Assembly: GCA_024734495.1 (NCBI GenBank) | Contig: JALMQS010000128.1 | Coordinates: 21,351,700-21,415,699, forward strand | Direction: 5' to 3' | Source: Forficula auricularia | Taxonomy: Eukaryota; Arthropoda; Insecta; Dermaptera; Forficulidae | DNA length: 64,000 nucleotides | Part shown: positions 25,305-35,470 of the stretch, in pieces | Layout of the letters: every line of letters begins with the position of its first letter | How positions within the stretch are numbered: the first letter of the stretch is position 1 | Notes under the pieces: model-generated | What the model was told of the DNA's origin: nothing | Databases searched by the model: none | Seen by the model: the letters and a program-made list of their open reading frames with translations, nothing else | Program-made: the position numbers and the translations under genes

Positions 25305-25585
25305 TAATATAATAAGATTAATAAAATTTGCGTAAAATTGCGAGGTAGGTTTCACAAAAAAAGGAAATAAAACAAAAATGGGTTTAGAATTCGAAATATT
25401 TCGGGTATCAGCCCATCTTCAGGAGTCAGAGAAAAATGGATAAAATTGGAAAAAATTTTACAAATAATAATTTTTTGGAAATATGTATGGTGAGGGGAGA
25501 AAACGTACTGAGAATTAATATTTTCGACAGATGGAACAAGTGAGTTTTGTGAAACCTACCTCACATACGCAATTTTTATCTTAAT
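25305..25585. repeat. Foldback with GAAACCTACCTC arms
   Basis: The inverted edges GCGAGGTAGGTTTCACAAAA (about 25340) and TTTTGTGAAACCTACCTC (about 25543) are extended by GCGTAAAATTG / CATACGCAATTTTTATC. They enclose a hammerhead-like motif on the minus strand. A related half element is at 53450-53600 (AGGTAGGTTTCATAAAA followed by the same motif). Confidence 0.55.
25390..25428 (-). ncRNA. Hammerhead-like motif, weak
   Basis: The minus strand has CUGAAGA, a U linker, a 3-bp stem II (GGG/CCC) and GAAAU. The GUC cleavage triplet expected after it is replaced by UUC in AUAUUUCGAA. The close relative at 53520-53558 has the same form. It is probably a decayed member, or a subfamily with a different stem III. 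Confidence 0.3.
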
Positions 25586-26149
25586 ATAATATAAAAAGAG
25601 AAGGTGATGTTTCACCATTCATCTATTAACGCACAGCCTAAACCGCTTGACATAGAAATCTGGAGTGTATATTCTTTCACTTTCTCATTTTTCATTTATG
25701 GGTATGGTAAGAAGAGATTTTTTGAAATTCTAACCCTAAAGGAGGGAAAGGGTCCCAAAATGGGTTTTTTGAGTTTTTCAAAATATCTTAAACCAGAAAA
25801 TATGTCGATATGAATTTAATTTAGAAAGATGAAGCATTGAAATACAAAAAATCGTTTTTGAGTATTTTGCTCTATATGTCCCCGAAAGGGAGATATAGTC
25901 ATTTTCGGGTAAATTTTTGAAATATTTAAAGTGCTCTATCTCCTATTTTAAGTTATAGCATTCAAATTTGGTACATGGGTTTATTAATGCTAAATCTCGG
26001 GAAGATTTTTTTATTTTTTCGAAATTTGACCCCTGAACTGAAAAATGGGGGATTTTTGATTTTGTGGTCTAAAACACAAAAGTCTTCGTATTTTTCTTGC
26101 CCTTGGACCAAACTCAACCAAATTTTGTATACATAATCTGTGGGCCTCC

Positions 26150-26430
26150 AGGGAGCTAAAAATGCAAAAACTGGATGCGGGATTGGGTGCAGGGAGCCCG
26201 GGGTGGGTGTGGGGGTGGAATGGGTGGGAAGGGTGCGTAGTGAGGTAAAAGGCTGAGGTAGAATGGGATTATGGCGCGGGGGTGGGGCGCAGGGGGCCCG
26301 GGGACGGTGTGGAGGTGAAGTGGGAAGGAAGGGTGCGTAGTGGGGTGCAAGGTGGGTGCGGAGGTCGAATGGGGTTTGAGTGCGGGGATGGGGGTCCAGG
26401 CGGCGTAGCTTCCTGGCCAGTGGAGCCACC
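26150..26430. repeat. G-rich degenerate tandem sequence
   Basis: The plus strand carries many runs of three to five G (for example GGGGTGGGTGTGGGGGTGG). They are organised as two imperfect copies of a GGAAGGGTGCGTAGTGRGGT-containing unit. The strand bias and spacing allow G-quadruplex formation. It belongs to the same repeat as 39590-39700, where the complementary C-rich strand is shorter. The long minus-strand open frame here is proline-rich only because of the base composition. Confidence 0.7.
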
Positions 26431-26450
26431 CGCCGAAGGCGGGCTTCTCA
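26430..26450. repeat. GCCCGCC-TTCG-GGCGGGC hairpin
   Basis: A compact palindromic hairpin (CCCGCC, then a short CGAAGG turn, then GGCGGGC) sits at the edge of the G-rich repeat. The same hairpin (GGCCGCCTTCGGCGGACC) occurs at 39598-39615, where the CTGGACCCC phrase follows. Confidence 0.6.
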
Positions 26451-26594
26451 GCTAGTTATTATATAAAAATGTCTCACTTAGAACCAACACCTATCTCCTT
26501 AAAAGTTAAGGAGTTATAGATTTTTACCATTTGGAAATTGCTTCAGAATAAACACCGCTGTGAATAAACTAAATAACTTTCTTTTAAAGTTTTT

Positions 26595-26745
26595 GTGCCG
26601 AGAGTAGCAGAATTTTTATATATTGAAGGAGACAATAAATGAGTCTGTCTTCTGCTGGAATTATAATATCGTTATAAATAAATAAAATTTATAATTCCAG
26701 CAGAAGACACACTCTTTTGTTGTCTCCTTCAATAAATAACTTTCA
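26595..26745. repeat. Foldback of the GAGACAAT/TCTTCTGCTG block
   Basis: GAAGGAGACAATAAATGAGT and GTCTTCTGCTGGAATTATAA pair with TTATAATTCCAGCAGAAGAC and TTGTTGTCTCCTTCAA. GCCGAGAGTAGCAGAATTTT precedes the left arm. This is the clearest isolated copy of the block that flanks several ribozyme foldbacks. Confidence 0.65.
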
Positions 26746-27199
26746 TCAAATTTCTAATTTCACCATGGGTAGTAGGTAGGTACAACCAAAAGAAATACTT
26801 CTGTTATAATAATTTCTATTAACTACAAATAATATTAAAAATCTATAGAGAATATGAAAGAGATTTAAGTGTTTATTTTATTTTTCTCAAATTCTCGTGC
26901 TTGTCGTTTCCAACGAAAAATTAAAAAAACCTTTGATCTCTATATGTACAGGTGTACAACCTAAAAGCTAGCTACAAAATGTTTGGCTTAGCGCTCTTTG
27001 TCAAGTTGTTAGTAAATTCTCTCCGACCTTGTTTTCGAGTGAATTCTTACAAATCATCTGATTGTAAAGTACATGGTAGAAATTTTATTTTTATTTATTT
27101 TTTTAACAAAATGTTTATTTTTATATATCTAGTTTCGTATTTTGTGTATCTTTCGCTTTTTGTTGAATTTGCCTTTGTTTTTAAATACAATCTATATAA

Positions 27200-27828
27200 C
27201 AGGTGTGTCAAACTGGCGGCCCGCGGGCAGCATCTGTGGATTCATTTTTGTGCCCCCTTAAGAAAATTGGAGATTATAAATAAGGCTTTTATAAAAAAAA
27301 ATATGTTGTATAAAAAAAATTAGACGAACACAAGATAAATAATATGGTATTATTACGTTCGATTTGAGTGTTAATTTAATAGCGGGGGGAAATTTCTAAT
27401 GCCCATGTAAATGTTACCTATCACATAAATGGCCTGCAACATAAATGAATCTAATTTTCTCATTAATATATCAAATAATAATTAACACATTAACGAGAAT
27501 TGTTTTGATCGCGCTTTTTAAACAAGATATATATCGCGAAACTACTGCGGTTGAAGCATTCATTCTCTCTTGGTCCAGACTCAGCAGACTCCAATAGCTT
27601 CAACCGCAGTAGTCTCGCGATATATATCTTGTTTAAAAAGCGCGATCAAAACAATTCTCGTTAATGTGTTAATTATTCTTTGATATATTAATGAGAAAAT
27701 TAACTTCACTATTTCAAATTAGAAATATATAAATTCGGATATTATTTTCACTTAATATTCGACAAAAATCATCTTCATTCGTTTCGCGATTGAATCAAAT
27801 ACAGGAAACTTATTATTTGACACTCCTG
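27200..27828. mobile_element. hAT element, 629 bp, 8-bp target duplication
   Basis: The left end CAGGTGTGTCAAACTGGCGG and the right end TTTGACACTCCTG are typical hAT termini. The octamer CTATATAA is present directly outside both (27192-27199 and 27829-27836). No transposase frame is present, so the element is non-autonomous. A long palindrome (27450-27715) forms most of the inside. The right-hand part (TTTCGCGATTGAATCAAATAC and neighbours) recurs inverted at 63717-64000, which is the start of another copy. Confidence 0.85.
27450..27715. repeat. Near-perfect palindrome inside the hAT element
   Basis: Arms of about 115 bp run from TTTTCTCATTAATATATCAA to ACTACTGCGGTTGAAGC on the left and return in inverse order on the right. 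The loop is about 30 bases (27566-27596). The arms differ at only a few positions. The block AGTAGTCTCGCGATATATAT also occurs at 63930, so it is part of the family and not a chance insertion. Confidence 0.8.
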
Positions 27829-28686
27829 CTATATAATATGAAACATATCTACAATATATAAAATAAAGACATGTGTTAACTCGGAAATTAAAACCCACTT
27901 CTAGAGATCTGAAATTTCGTCTTCATAAAGAAAATTATTTCAAACTTAAGGAAAAAATTATTTCAATAATTAAAAGTGAAAATAGGATTAGGTGAAACAT
28001 CTTTTCATGTAAGTACAGAGAATCTCAAAATACTGCTGATAGTTGAATTAAATTTTCAATGTAAGAGCAAAACAAGTGAGTAAATAAAAAATGGTTTTTA
28101 AAAAAATCTAACTTCACTAAAGGGCCTAGCCAAGTTTGATTCGAGAATGCGTTATTAGATAATCAAAGGCGAATTAATGAAGCCCAAGGACATAAATACT
28201 ACAAATTTCGTATAAAAAATTTTTATTGGAACGTCATTTTCATTTTCTTAAAAACTAATAGAGTAACTTCTCTCTTTCTTCAGATGTTTAAAGGGCCAAT
28301 TAGGGAAGTATGTAACCATCTCCTTCTTTGTATCCTTTAACAGTACTTGTAATTTTCTAGGGTTAGAATTTTCCAGTGACATTAACAAATAGGTATATAT
28401 ACTTACGATAAGTCAAGAAAGAAACGCCATAGAAAGTTTGTTTTGGTGTCTAAATGGATGTATTTTTATAAGATTTTGGACTTTAGTTTCAGAACTTCTG
28501 GTTAACAATGCAGGGTGCGTTAGTTCACTCTTCCCATAATCTTCTGCAAAATTTGTAGGAAGCGCATCAAGTCTTGAAAAGTTGTTACTATTTTCTCCAA
28601 TTAGAAATGACAAATTATTGGAATTTTCTCTATATTTTTATTTATGCATTTATTTAAAGAAATATTGTTATTGTTGATCGTCATTA

Positions 28687-28950
28687 GGGGCCGTCCATAA
28701 ATTACGTCAAACAGTAAGGGGGGAATCTCAGATTTGTGAGAAAATTTGACAGGGGAGCCCGGGGAACATAAAAATTGTCACAAAAGTCAAATTAAAATTT
28801 TAAAATTTTTCAAATATAAAAAATAAATGTAAAAGTGATAGTGTGACGTTACAATACAGGGGGGTTCAATGAAAATTAGACAGAATGTGACAGAGGGGGC
28901 GGGGGCCTGAAAATATTGAAATTCGTGTGACGTAATTTATGGAAGGTCCC
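28687..28950. mobile_element. MITE with GGGGCCGTCCATAAATTACG ends
   Basis: The terminal inverted repeats GGGGCCGTCCATAAATTACG and its near complement (CGTAATTTATGGAAGGTCCC) are flanked by TTA on both sides (28684-28686 and 28951-28953). A 3-bp TTA duplication fits PIF/Harbinger-type MITEs. No open frame is present. This terminal sequence is one I recognise as frequent in insect genomes. Confidence 0.75.
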
Positions 28951-29799
28951 TTACATTGATAATATTCTATTTTTTACTTTTGTCTGTTTTAAAAGTAATT
29001 GCCTGATTTAAAGATGACTTTAAACCTTTTGACCTACGCGGGCCACATTTCAAGAAAAAAAAATTGTCTCGGAACGAGGATAAAATATTATAATTCTATT
29101 GATATTTGTTATTCAAAAAAGATAGTTAATAATGTAGAAATAAGAACTTTATTTTTTTAGCTCATAGTGAGCTTCTAATTACACTTTCGGAAATTGTATA
29201 CTTGAAAATCGCTTCTCTAAAATAGATCAAAATGATGATCATTTTTTCGGAAATCTTGAAATTTAGTTCAAGATTCAAAATTTAAAATTAGCACTTTTAT
29301 TTTTCGAAAACTTCACAGACGATTTTAGATTTTTTATTTTAGAGATAAAAAATTATCAGGCCAAATTGTTGTGTGTTTTCCAGTATCTACATATAAATCT
29401 CAATGTTTTAAGTACTTTTATGACTTTATATTGGGTCATGGGTTGGACAGTCCTGGTTTAAATCGAATGGGATTAATGAAGGATATGAGGAATGATAATT
29501 TATTTTTTAAAAGTAACGGATATAATAATCCCTGACCATCCATTATCTATTAACATGTAAGAACATGCAAAGATCTAAAAGAGAAGTCTTGAAAAGTTTT
29601 AGTCCAGGTGAGAAATTATTAATCTTAATTGTTATTGTTCTAGAAAAAGTCAATTCCTAGTCTCCTGGTACTAGAATAATATAACCATATGTACTTGGTT
29701 AGTGTCGTAGCATATAAATTACTGAAATAATAAATATTTTAGAAAATGAAAATTTGAGAAGAAGAATTTTAAAATATTGTTAGAGTTCGTGGCTGTGAT

Positions 29800-30085
29800 G
29801 ATACTGTACTAGATGAAGGAGGAGGTATCATTTTTGGCAAGGCTTGGTTCGATCACATATGTTTACCGCATTTTGTGTATAACTGTAAGTCTAAACAACC
29901 ATCTTCTTCAACTTATAATTTTTTATAAAAAATATATCAATTAACATCCATTTGTAAAAAAAAGTTTTAGCCTAATTGACTGAAGATGGCCAAATAAAAT
30001 TCAGGCCGAAACGTCTTATTAAAGGTGTTTTATTGAACCCAGTGATTCCATCTTTGGCTGATATCTCCTCCTTCATCTAGAACAG
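29800..30085. repeat. Foldback with a hammerhead-like motif
   Basis: The edges CTAGATGAAGGAGGAGGTATCA (about 29808) and TGATATCTCCTCCTTCATCTAG (about 30060) are inverted copies. Further in, TTTTTGGCAAGGCTTGGTTCG partly pairs with the right arm. A hammerhead-like motif lies at 29974-30022 in the right half. Confidence 0.6.
29974..30022 (+). ncRNA. Hammerhead-like motif
   Basis: CUGAAGA is at 29980-29986, followed by a U linker, stem II GGCC/GGCC around a 12-base loop, and GAAACGUC ending at 30015. Stem I (AAUUGA with UUAUU) is weak: two or three pairs including a wobble. A UUAUUAAA stretch follows the predicted cleavage site, as in the other members. The conserved core is intact, but helical support is limited to stem II. 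Confidence 0.4.
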
Positions 30086-30484
30086 AATTTTAAAATATTC
30101 GAAACTTCATTATTATTTTTTTATTTTATATAGTTGAGCTTATCATTTTGCTTTTAGTGAATTTTATTCTTGAAAAAAGGATTACGTATTTTACAAATGT
30201 AAATTCATATTTCGAAAAAGGGAATAAATATATCTCTACATATAAATCTCAATGTTTTAGGGAAGTTTATGATTTTATGTTGGGCCACACTCATTGCAGT
30301 GCTGGGCAGCCCTGCTTTAAATAAAAAAGAAAGTGGAAGATGAGGCAAGTATATGTTATGCTGCTGGAGTGTAAGTATTAATCTCGGAAATGGTACTACG
30401 GTTATATTGAATTGGATGTTTGTGCGTGGTATCAACGACAAGTAAGAGGAAATTCGATACCTAAGTATTTTCGAAAATAAAAGA

Positions 30485-31050
30485 TTACGGAATGGAACAC
30501 TTAAGGAGGTTCTTTCGCGACAATCCACACAAAAAGTTTTAGCCTCGTACTCACTCTATAAATATGAACGGAACTAAAATTTTAAGTTATGTTTTTTTAA
30601 CGTGACTGTCCACTTACACTACGAAATCTCTATACGGATACACACATACTTGCCGGACCGTTTCCAAGCCATTGTACTTATATCCCCTCCACTAAAAATA
30701 ATCGCCCAAATATGTTTGTTTTTTGTGTTTTTTATCAAAACTACGTGGTAAATAATTTCAATTTTTTTTTAAGTTACTCCGAATATATTATTCTAACTTA
30801 TGTTAGTTTTTCATCAAGATGGTGAAAGTCCTTCAATGAAAAAAAATAAAATAATCATCATATCCCCACCCTTTTCCTATCTACCATATGTAAAAAATGT
30901 CATTTTTAATTGCAATTATTTCATGTTTGGTGTGGTAAATCGTCTTCAAATTTGACAGTATGTATATTATGCTTTTAATTATTATTCCTAGTTTCAAAAA
31001 CTTCTTGAATTTTTGCATTTGTGAAAGAACTACCTTAATATGAGGTCCAA
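30485..31050. repeat. Dispersed family D, copy 1
   Basis: About 560 bp match the inverse of 60190-60735. Shared phrases include GACAATCCACACAAAAAGTT, ACACATACTTGCCGGA, AAGCCATTGTACTTATA, CATCAAGATGGTGAAAGTCC and ATCGTCTTCAAATTTGACAG. Poly-A/T lengths differ. There is no open frame. The left boundary here (TTAAGGAGGTTCTTTCGCG) coincides with the insertion point of the MITE at 60729-60866 in the other copy. Confidence 0.75.
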
Positions 31051-32629
31051 CTCACGCTTGGCCGGCTTATTACTATTTTTGATTCGGAACACTAAAAATT
31101 ACTTCGCTTAATTCTTTTTTAATTTCATCAATGAAGTCAGTTTTACTTTCGAGTAGATCGTTAAAGAACAGCTCTTTTGACAGCTACTTATTCGGTGCTG
31201 CCTCATGGTTCATACCACTAAATCTCAACAAGCCGGCCTCTTCATTTATGGATTGCCTCCGACTTCTTTTGCTTCCCACGAGATTGACAGCAACCACTTA
31301 AAGCCTATTTTGCTGCCCCAAGCATTAACTCCTGTCCCACGAGATTTTTTTTTTTCAAAGCTTGTGATATAGCCTTGAAAATGGTATATTCTGATAATTT
31401 ATTCAATCTGTAAATTTTGTAAAATTTTAATCATGCATCAACGGAAAACTTTTTAGTAAAATTGATATTTTTATTTGATAAGAATAATAAATAATTCAAT
31501 AAAAGTTCACTCAATCTCCTGAGAATTTAATACAAAATGAAACATCTAAACTTCTCGAAATATGAGTGTCGGGTCGAAAGAGGGGCAAAATATTGAAATT
31601 CTAATTTTTTGTTCAATCTATACCAAATTTAGTACATTTAACCTTTAGAATAATGTATAATTGCTAAAAATTCATAAAACGTTTATTAATAATTAAAACC
31701 TATCGGGAGGGGGGGATATATTTAAAGTATTTGTAGAAATAAAAAGTCGGTTTAAAATGACTAGTCTAAGAACTAATAAACATTTTGGACGATTATTTCA
31801 GAATGCAAATAACATATCCCATATTGTGGTTGTGATCAGCACACAACCCCAAAGCGAAATTCTTACTCGCCAAATCCAGTCGTTTTTACTGGTAAATGAC
31901 CACTTCAGGATTTTGTAAAAGTGTTTCATAAATTTAATTTTTAGAAGAGATATAAAAATAAATATTACTTATATATATGCTCTGTATATAATATAATTTT
32001 AGAATATATTAAAATTTCTTTAAAAGTAAAACTTTATTTTTTTTTAAAAATCGGAAAATTAGAGGTTTATTTTCTTAAGCAAGGGTTCTTACCAAAACAG
32101 AGAATATTGCAAGGGGGTCTAAGAGACAAAAATTTTGAGAGCCTCTGGCCTAGTCCAAGAGTATCAGCCTATACATTTCTTCTACAAGACCTTTGGGGAA
32201 ATTGACCCGCCTAGCCGATTATTTTGTGTGGTTATAAAAGAAAAAGAAATCATTTTTAAAAACCTCAAATTAATCATTCCTTTACTTGTGAATAATTAAG
32301 ACAAAACAACCAAAATTAAAGTTTCACTAAAATGAGAGAGGCCACTACTTTACAATATCTTATATTATTTAACGAGCAAGTCTTATATACACTCAGCGGC
32401 ACAATTAACCGCCCACCTAACTTTTATTAAATATTTTACAATTAAACAAATTTTCATTTAATTTATTTATTACATTCAATTTCTAGGATCACCAAAGATT
32501 AAAAAACCATGATTTAAACAAGAAAATTTATTTTTATTTAAAAAAACAAAACATGAAATTAAAAAAATGTCATTTTTCCATGAAAGCCATTTTTACATCA
32601 GCCCTTATTTTTCAAATTTATTTATTGAA

Positions 32630-33470
32630 TTTAACATTTAAATAACATGTGTTGCCTCTTCTGGCTTTAATGACCTCCTGTAAGCTATTGGAAATACTAT
32701 CGATAATGCTTTTGATATAGGCTTGTGGTATATTATTCCACTCCTCCAAAACCGCATCTTTCAGTTCAGGGAAAGTGGTTGGTGGTAATATTCGACTCCG
32801 AATACCTATTTTTAAGTTTCTCATATGTGTTCGATAGGGTTGAGGTCTGGAATGCGCGCTGGCCATAGTAATCTTCTAATGCCGATTGTATCCAGGTACT
32901 CAGTAACAATTCTCGCGACGTGTGGGGGTGGGGATTATCTTGCATAAGAAGAAAATATTCTCCAATAAATGGTGCAAACGGTATAACACGTGGTTCCAAG
33001 ACAGCTTCCAAGTACGCATTGATTGCTCCTCTTTCTAAAATCACCAAGTCCGTGCGGGCTTCATAAGAAATGCCACCCCACAGCATAATGGACCCATTTT
33101 AAAAACCAACCGTTTCCACTATGGTACATAGCAAAAACCTTTGGTTCGGACGTCGATACACTCGGTGACGACCATCTGGACCAATTAATGATATTCTGGT
33201 TTCATCCGAGAATAGAACATTGATGCATTGTGCAATCGGCATGTTCGCGAGCGAAACGAAGCCGCTCTCTTCTATGTTGAGGAAGAAGTTGTGGGGCTCG
33301 AACAGGCCTGAAAGCTTTTCAATTTCTTTCTGCCAGCCTTCTTTTAACTAGTCTTAAGATCACTCTTACATTTCTTTTAATTGACTACGTATCTCAGAAG
33401 ATGATATAAAACGATTTCGTAAAACGTTGCTCACCATTAAAATTATCATCTCGAGCTGAAGTGCACATTT
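32630..33470 (-). pseudogene. Tc1/mariner-type transposase, left copy
   Basis: Minus-strand frames give, in order: part of the N-terminal domain (RPVRAPQLLPQHRRE near 33270-33310), the first catalytic aspartate in FSDETRISL, then MLWGGISYEARTD, the second aspartate in LLMQDNPHPHT, a decayed third-acidic-residue region, and the C-terminal PELKDAVLEEWNNIPQ.. followed by SLQEVIKARRGNT. This is the standard order of a DDE transposase of the Tc1/mariner superfamily. Stops and frameshifts break it at several points (for example near 33105 and 32830), and the N-terminal helix-turn-helix region is absent or unreadable. Confidence 0.8.
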
Positions 33471-33479
33471 TGCGGGCTT

Positions 33480-33965
33480 AACCCTATCGAACACATATGG
33501 GACAACTTATAAAGACGTATTCGGAGTCGAATATTCCCACCAACCACTATACCTGAACTGAAAGATGCGGTTTTGGAGGAGTGGAATAATATACCAAAAG
33601 CCTCTATCAAAAACATTATCGATAGTTTAATTGTTTAATTAATGAATCAAGGCCAACGCTGCAAAAAATGAACGAGGAAGAGATTAAAGAAATTCCATAA
33701 TTCATATAGATATTAGGTATTAGTTTGGGTTCGGGGATCAGTGGCTAAGAAGATATAGGACCTAAAGTTTTTATTACAAAGCATCGCAGTACACATTCGA
33801 AGATCCCGGGTTCGAGCCCGGGCTGATCCTTTTGTCTATCATAAAAATAATCTTTACTTAGTTCCCTAAATTTAAATTATCGATAATATTCCCAATCGTT
33901 TACAGGAGGTCATTAAAAGCAGAGGAGGCAACACGTGTAATTAAAATGTTAAATTCAATAAATAA
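33480..33965 (+). pseudogene. Transposase C-terminus, inverted right copy
   Basis: The plus strand encodes GLNPIEHIWDNL with the third acidic residue, a stop, and PELKDAVLEEWNNIPKASIK. The reading is then interrupted at 33625 by the tRNA-like insert and resumes at 33886 with QEVIKSRGGNT-like sequence. It is the same gene end as on the minus strand of this element, diverged at several positions. In this copy the E of NPIEH marks the acidic residue, so the family is closer to Tc1 (DDE) than to classical mariner (DDD). Confidence 0.75.
33625..33876 (+). mobile_element. tRNA-derived insertion with 9-bp duplication
   Basis: The insert splits the transposase copy and is bounded by TTATCGATA at 33616-33624 and 33877-33885. 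Inside, 33735-33829 has a perfect 7-bp acceptor-like pair (GGATCAG with CTGATCC) and a perfect T-arm (CCCGG, GTTCGAG, CCGGG). The D-arm and anticodon regions are longer and irregular. I read it as a tRNA-derived SINE or a tRNA-like retroposed sequence, not a functional tRNA. Confidence 0.6.
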
Positions 33966-35314
33966 ATTTAAAAAATTAAGTGCTGATGCAAAAATGGCTT
34001 TCATGTAAGAATGACATTTTTTTTAATTTCAAGTTTTTTTTTTTTTAAATTAAAATAAATATTCCTGTTTAAATTATAATTTTTTAATCTTTTATTATCC
34101 TAGAAATTGAATGTAATAAATAAATTAAGTGAACATTTGTTTAATTGAAAAATATTTAATAAAACTTAAGTGGGCGGTTAATTGTGTCACTGAGTGTATA
34201 TAAGACTTGCTCGTTAAATAATATAAGATATTGTAAAGTAGTATCATGGAATATCAACAAAAGCTAGGGATATCAGGTAAGTGAAAATCATAGGGCATAT
34301 CGTTAAATGATTGTTTAGAAATTTAATATATCTCGTTTGAAGCATAGGTGCTATTATTTTACGTAACTTTTACATATACATGTATCACTTCTTTATATTC
34401 AATTACAGATGAAAAAGGATGCATTTGGTTGAAAAATATCCTTTCATTTCCAAATAAAAGGATCAAATTAATTGGAGTTGTTGTCACGTTGCAAAGTCGT
34501 GTGGCGCCGGATTTCCACGTGAACATTATATAATATGCCCATTATGATCATTAACAGATATGGATCGACTGGGTTAAATCAGTCAAGTTATTACTAATTT
34601 CATTTATTTGATTAAACTCAGCTTTTAATACAAATCTTTCAAAGCGTGCTAAACTCTGATAATTAAAAAAAGAACTCGTTCAATTGTCCTTTTTTGAAAT
34701 ACTTAACTTTTGTTGTTATTCAACTTTAACAATGATTCGAATTATTCAAGTTTAATTAATTTGAAGATCGAAAATGGCAAAATTACATAAAACAATAAAT
34801 TTGAAACTCCAGACTTTTTGAGAGGTTTCCAACTGAATTTGCCGAATTGGGAATTCAATTTAAATTTACGCATAAGTTCATCTAATGTTTTAATGAAATC
34901 ATTAAAAATGGATTTAATACAAAACATTTTCAATGTTCATTTATCTATTTTCAGCTTAAACTTAGTATTAATAAGATAAAAAAAAATTGCAACGGATAAT
35001 TGGTAGTATTTATCCAAAGTCATTTGAAATACTAGTATTAATATGTTTATTCCTTTATTATTAATCAGATATCACTGGCTATTTGTAGTCCATGTTGACT
35101 TAAAATCAAAAATAACGATCGATTCTTACCTACTACTAGAGGAATAACCTTATTATATTCCTTGAAAAGTTTTTGTTTTGCCGAGAGTAGCAGAGTTGTT
35201 GATTCACAAAGAGAAACAAAGAGGTTGTCCTCTGCTTGATGCAAATAAACATACACACATATATGTCGAAATGATATATCTGTATATACTCGTATATAGA
35301 TATTATTTATTTGT

Positions 35315-35357
35315 TTGAGACTATACTTTCGAAGACTTGGTCTTCATCATCAGTCTT
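35315..35357 (-). ncRNA. Hammerhead-like motif, left arm
   Basis: The minus strand has CUGAUGA, a U linker, a perfect 6-bp stem II (GAAGAC/GUCUUC) with loop CAA, then GAAAG, UAUA and GUC. The base after GAAA would be C in the consensus. Stem I is only GA/UC (2 bp). The inner GAAGAC/GUCUUC pair is kept in the other arm with a G-U change (GAAGGC/GUCUUC), which supports a paired RNA structure. Confidence 0.4.
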
Positions 35358-35427
35358 TTTTAATTATAAATTTTGTTTTTCACCGTATTGATATTGACTC
35401 CATGAAAAACAATATTTATAATTAAAA

Positions 35428-35470
35428 AAGACTGATAATGAAGGCCAAGTCTTCGAAACTATAGTCCCAA
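35428..35470 (+). ncRNA. Hammerhead-like motif, right arm
   Basis: The plus strand has CUGAUAA (core G8 changed to A), a U linker, stem II GAAGGC/GUCUUC with loop CAA, then GAAAC, UAUA and GUC. A minimal stem III (AC/GU with loop UAUA) can form. AAAUAAAUU follows. The core change would probably reduce or abolish activity. Confidence 0.35.

Larger units (their letters stand above)
32390..34196. mobile_element. Tc1/mariner element with two inverted 3' halves
   Basis: The inverted ends CACTCAGCGGCACAATTAAC and GTTAATTGTGTCACTGAGTG are flanked by TA (32388-32389 and 34197-34198). The minus strand carries most of a transposase reading toward the left end. The plus strand carries the C-terminal part again, reading toward the right end. 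The element is therefore about 0.6-0.8 kb of 3' half joined head to head with a shorter 3' half, and the true 5' end is missing. A tRNA-like insertion sits in the right half. The flanks outside the ends are themselves inverted copies of each other. Confidence 0.8.

Noticed and set aside
25962..26429. Proline-rich 155-codon minus-strand frame
   Set aside because: The composition follows from the G-rich tandem sequence on the other strand; no motif or conserved neighbour supports a protein.
26952..27323. 123-codon frame with hydrophobic segments
   Set aside because: It runs across the left end and target duplication of the hAT element at 27200, is AT-driven in composition, and has no family resemblance.
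31040..31335. Possible coding remnant on the minus strand (ESKTDFIDEIKKELSEV..)
   Set aside because: About 50 codons look protein-like and the area is slightly GC-richer, but it holds a stop and I recognise no family.
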